Translations under genes and position numbers: made by a program | Source: Biomphalaria glabrata | Lineage: Eukaryota > Mollusca > Gastropoda > Planorbidae | NCBI RefSeq assembly: GCF_947242115.1 | Contig: NC_074719.1 | Location: 44,844,884-44,908,883 of the forward strand | Length of the DNA stretch: 64,000 nt | Direction of reading: 5' to 3' | The notes under the pieces: model-generated | The model's database searches: none | Told to the model about the DNA's origin: nothing | Seen by the model: the letters and a program-made list of their open reading frames with translations, nothing else | Shown here: positions 10,770 to 20,032 of the stretch, piece after piece | How positions within the stretch are numbered: position 1 is the stretch's first letter | Layout: the number at the start of each line of letters is the position of its first letter

Positions 10770-12581
10770 ATGTTCCGTTTTGACATCTCAAGTAATAAAA
10801 TTTCTCAAGGAATCATTTCGTCCATAGCAGAGTTGGGGAGAAAGGGAAAATTTGAAGACTTTGAGGTCATCGTTGAAGGTGAACGCATTAAATGTCATTC
10901 ATTCCTACTCGCCTCTTGCTCGGAGTTTTTCAGAAATCTGCTCGACTCAAATATGAAGGAGAAACAGGACATGAAAGTGGACTTACCCAATGTTACTTCT
11001 AAGACATTTAAGCTGATTCTCAACTCATTGTACACAGGGGAAGAGTTGCTGACTAATGACAATGTCTTGGAAGTTTGGTCCGCAGTTCACATGCTTCAGA
11101 TTCGTTTCTTGATTCAACACTGTGAAGATTTTATTGTTGACAATGTCACCATAGAAACGATCCCGGAGTACAAGAAGCAAGCCGAACATTTTCACTACCA
11201 GAGATTCACGGAGAGAGTCCTTCCATTTATGTGCAAGAATTTCATGAGCTTTAGGAAAACGGAATCCTTTCTACAATTAGATTTCAAAGACCTGATGAAA
11301 TTAATTGAAAGTGACCAGATGAAAGTATGTTCTGAAGACCTCGTGCTTTATTCAATCTATGATTGGGTCAGTCATGGGAAATCGATAACTATTCAGGGAA
11401 TAGACAAAAACAACCTGAGAACAGTTTCTAAAGCAGATGATGCCAATGGTAACTCTGAGAACATTTCTTCTTCTAATCAAAAAGAGCTTAATATTAAAGG
11501 GGATGCAGAAGACTCTCCATTAATCTCCAGTCAGAATCAGGCTAATGAGAGAGCACTCTACCTGCATCCACTTTTAAAAGGTAGCAGATACCTCCTCGCC
11601 TCCGACGACTGTATCAGGAGACTGTTGATGAATACATTGACACAGAGTATCACAGAAGTGAAGAATTTTCTGGTAGAGACATCAGCGATGAAACTTTCCA
11701 GCCATCTCAATGGCTTTTGGCCAAACGCTGCCGTTCAGCGTGACTGCAGCTCATACGAACACGTCGGAGTAGTTTGTGGGTTTCTCATCGAGGCCTATTC
11801 CTTTCAAACAAAACGTTGGACTTATATTGCACCCTGGGGAATGAACCCGATGGTCACAGTGGCCAACTTGAACGGCAGACTTTACGGTCTGGCAAGAAAC
11901 CAGGAAACCTTGGAATTGGTTTATTTTTCCAAAAATAATTGGTCCAGTCTTCTGAGCTTAAATTTTGAAATGCAACTTTTTTTGTCACATGATAAATGTA
12001 TTTACATTTTTAGTTCTGAAAATAAAATTACAAAATGTCAAATGGCCAACGAAGGGGCTTTCTCTGAAGCTTACATTCTGGAAACTGAAGTTTTCAATCT
12101 CTCTATTAGCAATGCAGAGTATGCAGTCAGTTTCCATAAGAATATCCTTGTCTTTGAGTCAGTAAGAAACTACAGAAGAGCCAGAACTGCAGTCCACGAG
12201 TGGAACGTAACAAACAATGTCTGGACAAAGGTAGCCGTTCTCGACTTCAACGCTGACCACATGACCAGCTTCAATGATGACCTCTACTTGTACATCCTCG
12301 ACGAAGTTGGGAATTTGTATCGAGTCGAGGAAGCCGAGACTGTCCAAGTCACATACATTGAAAAAATTTTTGATATCCGTGTGAAGTTTAAAGGTTGCAT
12401 ACTGTTTAGGAAATGTCTGTATGTATGCGGCGAGGTATATGGACGTGGTGACTATGTGTCATACGTTGAGAACGTCTATACCTCCTTAGAATTTGTTGAT
12501 AAGCCACTTTACGGGCAATGCTTTGTTCCGTTTCTTATGGAACGATCTGAAAACAGATTTTTGGACGTGAAAAGCTGTTAA
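10770..12581 (+). CDS. BTB-BACK-kelch-like protein, array gene 2
   Basis: A 603-residue paralogue of gene 1, in one exon. BTB spans about 28-123 with MKE at 62-64. BACK is split by a linker around residues 206-255 that is rich in Ser, Asn and Asp, then resumes at ERALYLHPLLKGSRYLL. The C-terminal propeller keeps the family marks GFWPNAAVQRDCS, EHVGVVCG, MTSFNDD and NLYRVEEAE. The ATG follows the splice acceptor by 11 nt. From FEDFEVIVEG to LYTGE the DNA is almost identical to gene 3, while the rest is clearly more diverged, which suggests gene conversion. Predicted role is a CUL3-ligase adaptor with a divergent substrate-binding propeller; BTB and BACK are seen directly, the ligase role is inferred. 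Confidence 0.92.
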   Translation: MFRFDISSNKISQGIISSIAELGRKGKFEDFEVIVEGERIKCHSFLLASCSEFFRNLLDSNMKEKQDMKVDLPNVTSKTFKLILNSLYTGEELLTNDNVLEVWSAVHMLQIRFLIQHCEDFIVDNVTIETIPEYKKQAEHFHYQRFTERVLPFMCKNFMSFRKTESFLQLDFKDLMKLIESDQMKVCSEDLVLYSIYDWVSHGKSITIQGIDKNNLRTVSKADDANGNSENISSSNQKELNIKGDAEDSPLISSQNQANERALYLHPLLKGSRYLLASDDCIRRLLMNTLTQSITEVKNFLVETSAMKLSSHLNGFWPNAAVQRDCSSYEHVGVVCGFLIEAYSFQTKRWTYIAPWGMNPMVTVANLNGRLYGLARNQETLELVYFSKNNWSSLLSLNFEMQLFLSHDKCIYIFSSENKITKCQMANEGAFSEAYILETEVFNLSISNAEYAVSFHKNILVFESVRNYRRARTAVHEWNVTNNVWTKVAVLDFNADHMTSFNDDLYLYILDEVGNLYRVEEAETVQVTYIEKIFDIRVKFKGCILFRKCLYVCGEVYGRGDYVSYVENVYTSLEFVDKPLYGQCFVPFLMERSENRFLDVKSC

Positions 12582-12607
12582 GGCAGCAACATCCTTAAAG
12601 AAGTTAA

Positions 12608-12660
12608 TTGTCATTCTTACTTTTTAATAATTGTTTGAGAGTGTCTTTAATTTACAGAAA
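12608..12660 (+). promoter_or_regulatory. Conserved 3' UTR motif, gene 2
   Basis: Contains ATTCTTACTTTTTAATAA then TTGTTTGAG and GTGTCTTTAA, closely matching gene 3. No AATAAA was found nearby; ATTAAA at 12764 is a weak candidate. Confidence 0.5.
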
Positions 12661-12883
12661 TAACATTTGGGTGATGTTTTAATATGTCAAAAATGTGTAT
12701 ATACATCTGACATCTGACTATAAAAATTGGTGATCACATAAAAACAGTACCTTTTTATTCTAAATTAAAAAAAAATTTAGCTTTTTAAGCTTAATCATTA
12801 AGACTTGTTGCTTTAAAGTTATTTAATTACATGATTCGTTTTTCTGCCAACAAGAGTTAAAGCATCGTCTTGGACTCTGAGGA

Positions 12884-13139
12884 TTAACTCTTTCTCTCCG
12901 TAATTATTTTCCACGTTCCAATGGAATTACTCATTTTCTTCATGTGTATTTCACTATCCTGTTTTGATTAAACTTCACTAACTGTTTGTTGTTTTGAGAA
13001 AGTGTTTTATTTTCGGTATAGATTTAAAGAGGGTTGCATCCCCTTTTTACACAACGCAAAGTAATGTTCATCAAACCAAAGATTAATTTAATGGGGTCAA
13101 ACCGACGTTGGTATTGTCAATTAGGAGAGAATGAGTTAA
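12884..13139. mobile_element. TTAA-flanked MITE M1, long form
   Basis: TTAACTCTTTCTCTCCGTAA at the left, TAGGAGAGAATGAGTTAA at the right. At 256 bp it is three times longer than the other copies (about 80 bp), so the short forms may be deletion derivatives. Confidence 0.8.
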
Positions 13140-13587
13140 AATGAGTGCCAAACGCCATTCCGACTTAGCTTCTCAAACTGACAAGTCAAAGGTAGGTAAT
13201 GCAACTAGAAGTATCATTGTAATCATCTAGGACTCGAAAATAAATAAATTAAATTAAATTATCCTGTACAATTTCTTGGAAATCTTTAGACCCATTTTCA
13301 AAATCCATGTTCACCGATGAATAGTTCACATGTAATAAGAGGAATTTGAACAAGCAAAATTAAAAAACAACAACTTAAAAACAGCACTAAAAACAACAAC
13401 AATTAAACAAAAACAAAACAAATACAAAGCTTATATACGATTTAATTATATTGGCTTTTTCGGTCCGTGGATCAGTCATGTAATTAAATTTGTAATAGAC
13501 CTAGGCTAACAATAATAAATCTGTGCGATTAGAAATATTTTTACCAGTTGTTGTTGTTTAAAGCGCTATTGCATGCTTTTAGCTCAG
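13140..13587. other. Intergenic stretch, nothing recognised
   Basis: A/T-rich with AACAACAA runs near 13370-13420. No gene or repeat family seen. Confidence 0.5.
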
Positions 13588-13770
13588 CGGTTCTCAACCT
13601 TTTTAGCTCGGCGGCCCCATCTTACGATTCCTCACTTATTCGAGACCCCCAACAGTAAATTATTTTCATTCATAAATAGAAGCCATTGCGTTACAAAATT
13701 AAAAAACTAGGCCCCTAATGTAAATATCTGATTTGCATTGTCAAAGCTTATTGTTAAATCACGGTACAGT
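13588..13770 (+). mobile_element. hAT-like transposon end
   Basis: Begins CAGCGGTTCTCAACCTTTTT then GCGGCCCC, the typical left end of a hAT-group non-autonomous element. No right end found. Confidence 0.5.
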
Positions 13771-13907
13771 ATGGAATTGTATTCTTGAGTTGAGTTTGAG
13801 TTTTGAGTTTAGGCACATCGGCACAATGTATTCTTGAACTAGATGTTTCTCCATACTATCCAATTACAAATAAATGAAATGATTTCTGTACGACGTGCAT
13901 TTATTCA

Positions 13908-14456
13908 CATATCTATTTCTTATTCACATTTCTTATTCACATTTCTTATTCACATTTCTTATTCACATTTCTTATTCACATTTCTTATTCACATTTCTTA
14001 TTCACATTTCTTGTTCATATTTCTTATTCACATTTCTTGTTCACATTTCTTATTCACATTTCTTTTCACATTTCTAGTTCACATTTCTTGTTCAAATTTC
14101 TTATTCACATTTCTTATTCACATTTCTAGTTCACATTTCTTGTTCACATTTCTTATTCACTTTTCTAATTCACATTTTTTATTCATATTTCTTGTTCACA
14201 TTTCTTGTTCACATTTCTAATTCACATTTGTTGTTCACATTTGTTGTTCACATTTCTTGTTCAAATTTCTTATTCACATTTCTTATTCACATTTCTTATT
14301 CACATTTCTTATTCAAATTCTTATTCAAATTTCTTATTCACATTTCTTATTCACATTTCTTGTTCACATTTCTTATTCACATTTCTTGTTCACATTTCTT
14401 ATTCACATTTCTTGTTCACATTTCTTATTCACATTTCTTACTCACATTTCTTATTC
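13908..14456. repeat. 13-bp minisatellite ATTCACATTTCTT
   Basis: About 42 units. Long Phe/Leu/His/Ile/Ser frames across it are artefacts. Variants: GTTCACATTTCTT, AATTCACATTTCT. Confidence 0.95.
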
Positions 14457-14789
14457 ACTCCACACTGCATACACATACAGAGCTTCCGTATTTAAATTTG
14501 ATAACTAACAGGCTGTCTCGAAATATATATATATATATATATTACTGCAAATGGAAGAAGAAGGAGCAACATAGACGAATCGGAACACGACTGCGAAAGC
14601 TTGATCCAGAATTGTGTAAGCCTAATGAAAGAGAAATGTTTCACTAGTCAACTATTTCTATCCCCTAAACATCTTTAACTTTGACTTTCATTGGATTTCT
14701 GGCAGGTGTAAATGGGATCATCCCATTGGGATGTTAAGTAGATATAATAGATGTGGAAAGTAGGATGGAATTTTGTCCAAATACATTGA

Positions 14790-15069
14790 GGTGCGGTGGC
14801 TGAGCGGTAAAGCGCTTGGCTTCTGAACCGGAGACCGGGGTTCGAATCCTGGTGAAGACTGGGATTTTTAATTTCGGGATCTTCGGGCGCCTCTGAGTCC
14901 ACCCAGCTCTAATGGGTACCTGACATTAGTTGGGGGAAAGTAAAGGCGGTTGGTCGTTGTGCTGGCCACATGACACCCTAGTTAACCGCAGGGCCACAGA
15001 AACAGATGATCTTTACATCATCTGCCCTATAGACCACAAGGTCTGAAAGGGGAACTTTTTTTTTTTTTA
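14790..15069 (+). mobile_element. SINE-1, full-length, copy 1
   Basis: tRNA-like head (GGTGCGGTGGCTGAGCGGTA; B box GGGTTCGAATCCTGG), then body GGCGGTTGGTCGTTGTGC, CTGGCCACATGACACC, end AGGTCTGAAAGGGGAACT and a T tail. Not a functional tRNA. Confidence 0.88.
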
Positions 15070-15136
15070 CATGAAGTGATCATGTCATCTGTTTGCCAGG
15101 CTCAAAGTCATTTCCTTCATAGAGAGCAGATGAAGC

Positions 15137-15460
15137 ATGTCAATATTATTTTTAAGTACAAATGACACACACACTGGAGTATTTCAAATCCTGCTTAGAC
15201 TAATGGGACAGGAAGAGGAAACAGTGGTGCATGTCTTACGAGAGTGTCCAAGAGCTGCGGGGAGACAACTGAAGGGTCACTTGGGTGCTACGAGGAACTG
15301 GGTTCAACAACAGAGCGTTCTGGAGTTGTCTTTCTTAAAAACTCCAAGTGATGACAATGCCACCTAGATGTATGTAGCATCATTCACAACCAATCGCTAA
15401 CTTCTTCCCAGCGTCACCATAGAAACACAACACACACACAAACACACACACTCCATAACA
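15137..15460 (+). mobile_element. LINE 3' end with (CA)n tail
   Basis: Encodes EEETVVHVLRECPRAAGRQL, a zinc-binding tail motif of LINE polyproteins, then ACCAATCGCTAACTTCTTCC and a CACACA tail. The same tail recurs at 42770-42890. Confidence 0.7.
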
Positions 15461-15589
15461 AGGGAAGAAAGAAAGGGATGTCTGGGTGGATTTTATCGTA
15501 ACTGGTTTTTAAAAGCATTGACAGAGTGAGGTAATTATGACTAGAGAAGATTGTATAGTTTTCTATTATTTACTGCGATTTATTTCGGT

Positions 15590-15775
15590 GATCTATAAAG
15601 GGAAATAATTCAGCTTATACCACCACTTCAGTCAAGTAAAATTTCTTTCCCTTGTTCAAGATATAAAAAAATTAATTACCACTAGTTAATGAGCTAATTG
15701 GTTATGTTTTTGTTTTTATTAATTCTTGTTTTGGCACGTAAACATAATGCACGATTTCAGCTTTATCCGAGATTT
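15590..15775 (-). repeat. Dispersed repeat R1, copy 2
   Basis: Reverse orientation: GCTTATACCACCACTTCAGT, TTTCTTTCCCTTGTTC, ACTAGTTAATGAGC. Confidence 0.7.
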
Positions 15776-15789
15776 AACAAAAAAAGTTA

Positions 15790-15946
15790 AGTTCCCCTTT
15801 GAGACCTTGTGGTTTAAAGGGCAGATGATGTAAAGGTCATCTGTTTAAGTGGCCCACGGTTAACGAGGGTGTCATGTGGCCAGCACAACGACCAACCGCC
15901 TTTACTTTTCCCCAACTAAAGTCAGGTACCCATCAGAGCTGGGTGG
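15790..15946 (-). mobile_element. SINE-1, head missing
   Basis: Reverse SINE-1 body from GTTCCCCTTT to GAGCTGGGTGG; the tRNA head is absent. An R2-type piece (15985-16065) follows. Confidence 0.8.
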
Positions 15947-16189
15947 AGATAGAGTTTGGGCATGTGTTTGGGATAAGCTTTGTAAAAAGAGCTTCAAAGC
16001 ACTATTTAACTTTGTTCCTAAACTTGCAAATTGAACGGAAGCTTGATTTGATAACCTAATGTTTATGTCGAAGATAGTTTATTAAATATGCAACTAAACT
16101 ATCACCTGATTTAGATTCAGAAATCCTTTTCTTGCAACATCAGAGACTCTACGCAGGTACATCTTATACGCTCGCAATAAAAGGTGGGA

Positions 16190-16760
16190 TTGTTTAGACT
16201 TAGACTTAGACTTAGGTCCTCCCGCGCCGATCGGCGCATTGGGCGGCAAGCTGTCTCCACAAAGATCTGTCATTGGCAATGTCTGAAGCCTCCTCCCACC
16301 TGGTGTCCACTGTTCTGAGGTCCTCCATGAAGGTGTGTCGCCAAGTAATCGAGGACGTCCCTGTTTGCGCTTTCCTCGTATTGACTTCCATGTCATCGCA
16401 ACTCTTGGTGTGCGTAATTCATTTTGTCGTAGAACATGTCCCGCAAACCTCATGCGACGCTCAGTCACAGCCTCACTAAGTGTTTAACTCCCATTTCTGC
16501 ATAGGATTTCCTTGTTTGAGACCTGATCTGTGTAACTGACTCCCAAAATCCGTCTCAGCCATCTTTGTTGAGCCACATTTAGTCCTTTCTCAAATTTGAC
16601 AGATGACTTCCATGTCTCACATGCATATGTAGCAGTTGGAATGATGATTGTGTTGAGAAGGTGTATTTTTGTCTCGAGTCCAATGGCTTGGCTAGTCCAA
16701 ATAGGCTGCAGCCTTTGGAAAATGCTCCCTGCCTTTCCTATTCGCATGTCCAGTTCAAAT
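16190..16760 (-). mobile_element. LINE-E C-terminal fragment
   Basis: The minus strand encodes RIGKAGSIFQRLQPIW, then KIHLLNTIIIPTATYACETW and WLRRILGVSYTDQ. A frame change leads to MTERRMRFAGHVLRQ and GKRKQGRP. This is the end of a LINE polyprotein, cut at both ends, with a (AGTCTA)n tip at 16195. Confidence 0.82.
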
Positions 16761-16969
16761 GGGCTAGATATTTTTTAATTAATCATAGATCTAGATCTAA
16801 TTTGATTGAACCATTCAATCCATTGTTATGTTTGCTGAGCATTATTGTAATGTAGTGTAGCTCCGTAGTTTAATATGTCATGGTTAGGGTGCTGTACATT
16901 GCATAAGGGTTGCCAGCTCCTGATTTTTTTAATTCTCTGGATACATCAGCTGCGTTTATTGAGAATATC

Positions 16970-17438
16970 TGTCACCACCTCAAAGTTGGTGCCATAGAGT
17001 AGAAACCCTAATTCTGTATTGTGTATGTTAATTCTATATTGTGAATCTTATTCACAACCCATGTGGCACTAAGGTGAACACTTTTGACCTTAGGTGAACC
17101 AGAGAGTTAAAGGCAGTCAGTCCACATAGAGATCTTGTAGCAAGCACTTGTATTGAGTCACTTAAGATATAAGCAGTAGAGTTAGATGTTTAAAGTAGTT
17201 GGTTATAGAATAAGTACTAAGTTGTGATATTCGTATATTACTGTTGGATTAATACTGACCATTCCTGGGTCGAATTGTATGGTGTATTCACTATGTGGTG
17301 TTATATTAAACTTATTGTATCTGCTACACCCAGCGTCATTTCATTATTCAGTGATTTGTAACAAGAACCCAATGTCACCTCCACGCCTACATTGATAACC
17401 ACAGCCACATTTATACTATATAAAATAAACCGGTGACA
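16970..17438 (+). repeat. 5' LTR of the Gag-only element
   Basis: 469 bp with inverted ends TGTCACC and GGTGACA. Preceded by ATATC (16965-16969), the target duplication. Confidence 0.95.
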
Positions 17439-17441
17439 TTT

Positions 17442-17458
17442 TTGGTGTCAGAAGTGTC
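17442..17458 (+). promoter_or_regulatory. Probable primer-binding site (tRNA-Leu type)
   Basis: TTGGTGTCAGAAGTG just inside the 5' LTR resembles the complement of a CCA-bearing tRNA-Leu 3' end. The match was judged from memory, not computed. Confidence 0.55.
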
Positions 17459-20032
17459 CAAAGTGCAAGTCATTTATTGTCAGAAAATGACATCTTTGGT
17501 GTCAGAATAGTGTCAGAAGTGTCAGCAAACGATATTTTATGATATCAGAAGTGTCAGATCTACTAACTTAAAGGATTTATGAGCACCAGAGGAACAAGTC
17601 AAGAATTTTTTTCCTATTGCTGTCAGAAGTATTTTAATACTACAGTTACTTACAGTAACATTTATACGGATATTTTTGAAGTTGGCAAGTGAACTATTTA
17701 GATTAACACATGAAAAAGTAACTCTAAAAAATATTTGTTTACACAAATCATGACGCCACTCAACGAGCAAGAAAGCTAAAACCTGATTATTATAGACTCT
17801 ACTATTTTTCTCATTTGGTCGTTCAGCGACACATTCAACATTATAGAGATGACCTAGATCTACATTTATTGAGACCAGCACACAATTTTTCAAGTGAGAT
17901 TCACGTGATCCAGGAGTGACATTATTATTATCTTCAGCTAGTCTAACACTCTAACAGAAAGCAGAGCTGAAATTAAAAGTTAACTGTGCCTACTATTTTA
18001 ACTTGTACTTCAAGATTGAACTTTACATGAATTGCAACTAATCCAGAATTTATTAAATTTTTTTGACCACACACTTGGTATCTAGAGCTACTACTACATG
18101 TCACATTGACCTGCCATGACACAGTTACCATTAGCAAGCTATTTTTTTTCATCTGTCATGAAATGAACAATTTGAACTGTTCCTGTCTGAGCTGTATTTT
18201 CAACTTCGACATATTTTCCAGTTGACTACTGTCCTAAGTGTCATTTATCTGGAAGCCTGATTTATGTGGTTGTACTTTTACACCAGTTGAGATAGCTTTA
18301 GGAGCACAGCATTGTTCAAAGTCACTTTAACATGATATGCTGAGACAACCTGCGTGGACGAAACTAGACAACCCTGATCTTACAACCTGTGTGGGTGAAA
18401 CTAGACAACCCTGATTTTACAGCCTGTGTGGGTGAAACTAGACAACCGTGATACTACAACCGGTGTGGGTGAAAATCTAGTACTACAAGTCATTCAAGTC
18501 ATCGTTTGAAGACAGCTGATATATGGTCAGTCGAAGTAGCTGACATATTCAAGAATCATCTACATCGAGTGCTCGTCATAATTCTAATGACACACTCCTA
18601 TTGTCGCTGTCTAACAGCACATTTAATAAGAGAGCGCCCTCACTCTTAGACCTCTCTTGTCGTCACTACCTAAGGTCATTTTTAGTTATTTATATTTGTT
18701 TCAGCAACTGTACGAAACAGTGGATTACCTATCAAGCACATGAATTATTTATTGGATTACTTGTCAACTATATGAATTGTTTAATGGATTATCTGTCAAA
18801 CATATGAAGTATCTATTGGATTACTATTGTTCAAGAACTTGAGTACCGTATCATTTAACATTGTACTGTGGATTTAACAAGTGGATTACTTATGAACTGT
18901 AACATTGTACTGTGGATTTAACAAGTGGATTACTTATGAACTGTACCATTGTGCTGTAGATTTAACAAGTGAATTACTTATGAACTGTACCGTTGTGCTG
19001 CGGATTTAGCAAGTGGATTACTTATGAACTGTACTGTGGACATATTTTATGTGGAGCATCACCGGAACTTTATGTACAAGTCAAGCATCAAGTGAATATT
19101 TAAGGGAAGTAACTTTAATTACCCTTAGTATTATCAATATTGATTAGTTCTCTTTGAACTACACCACAATTTTTTTCATTGTTTACATTAGTATTTATAG
19201 ATACATTTGACTTTAGGGACTAAATTTAATTATCTATTGAGTCTGAGCATTTATATTTTTTTTCAAGTAAGCATCCAGGTATTGGTAGGGACTCTTTAGA
19301 TAAAGTAAATACTTGATCGTATAGCTGTATTAGTCAAGTTTGTATTTCGTCAAGTATCTATCATATTGTTAAACTCTTGTATTGATATTGTCTTGTTTAC
19401 ATCTGTTGAATTTTCTTTTTGCGTCATAGTTATTTCTCATTGTAATTCTTTTGTCTACTATTTCTACTATCTTGTAATGTCTCTTTAAAGCAGACTGTTT
19501 AGTATCTATAGTGTATTTATGTTTGTCTAATTATTTACTTATTGATATATATATTTATTTTACTTCTTATTTCAACCTATTTTTTATCAACACTACACTA
19601 CACACTTGATACACTATGGGATATATTTTGTTTTGAGATTGTGACAAGATTGATTGTATATAATATATACTTTGAGCACATTGAACTATTTTGATACTAT
19701 TGATACATTGATCACTATTTATCAGACTAATAAGGCTCACATAATTGTGAATTATTTGTTGCAATAAACTTTTACATTGCAAGGGGAGATACTAGAAATA
19801 CATAATCACATAATTGATCAGTAAAGTATTACATTACGAACTAGACAAAGTACCAAGAATAACTTAAGATACCTCATAACCTCAATGGTTTCGCACAAAA
19901 TATATATCTACTATTACCTGTAATTACTATTTGAGCAATAATAAGTATTTATTGTACAATATTCATTTACAACTACCTTTTTGTGTACACATATCTATTA
20001 ATAAACTATATTACTAATTTGAATCTTTGAAA
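17459..20032 (+). other. Long non-coding leader of the Gag-only element
   Basis: About 2.6 kb without a convincing frame. It holds two degenerate tandem repeats: a roughly 37-bp unit with GGGTGAAACTAGACAACC (18345-18480) and a roughly 46-bp unit with AACAAGTGGATTACTTATG (18860-19040). Repeated GTGTCAGAAGTGTC strings follow the primer site. Confidence 0.75.

Noticed and set aside
13843-14647. Overlapping Phe/His/Ser/Ile-rich frames
   Set aside because: Translation of the 13-bp minisatellite in all three frames.
14790-14862. tRNA-like sequences at SINE heads (also 30202, 45284, 57503)
   Set aside because: A and B boxes are present but cloverleaf stems are incomplete and each is joined to a SINE body.
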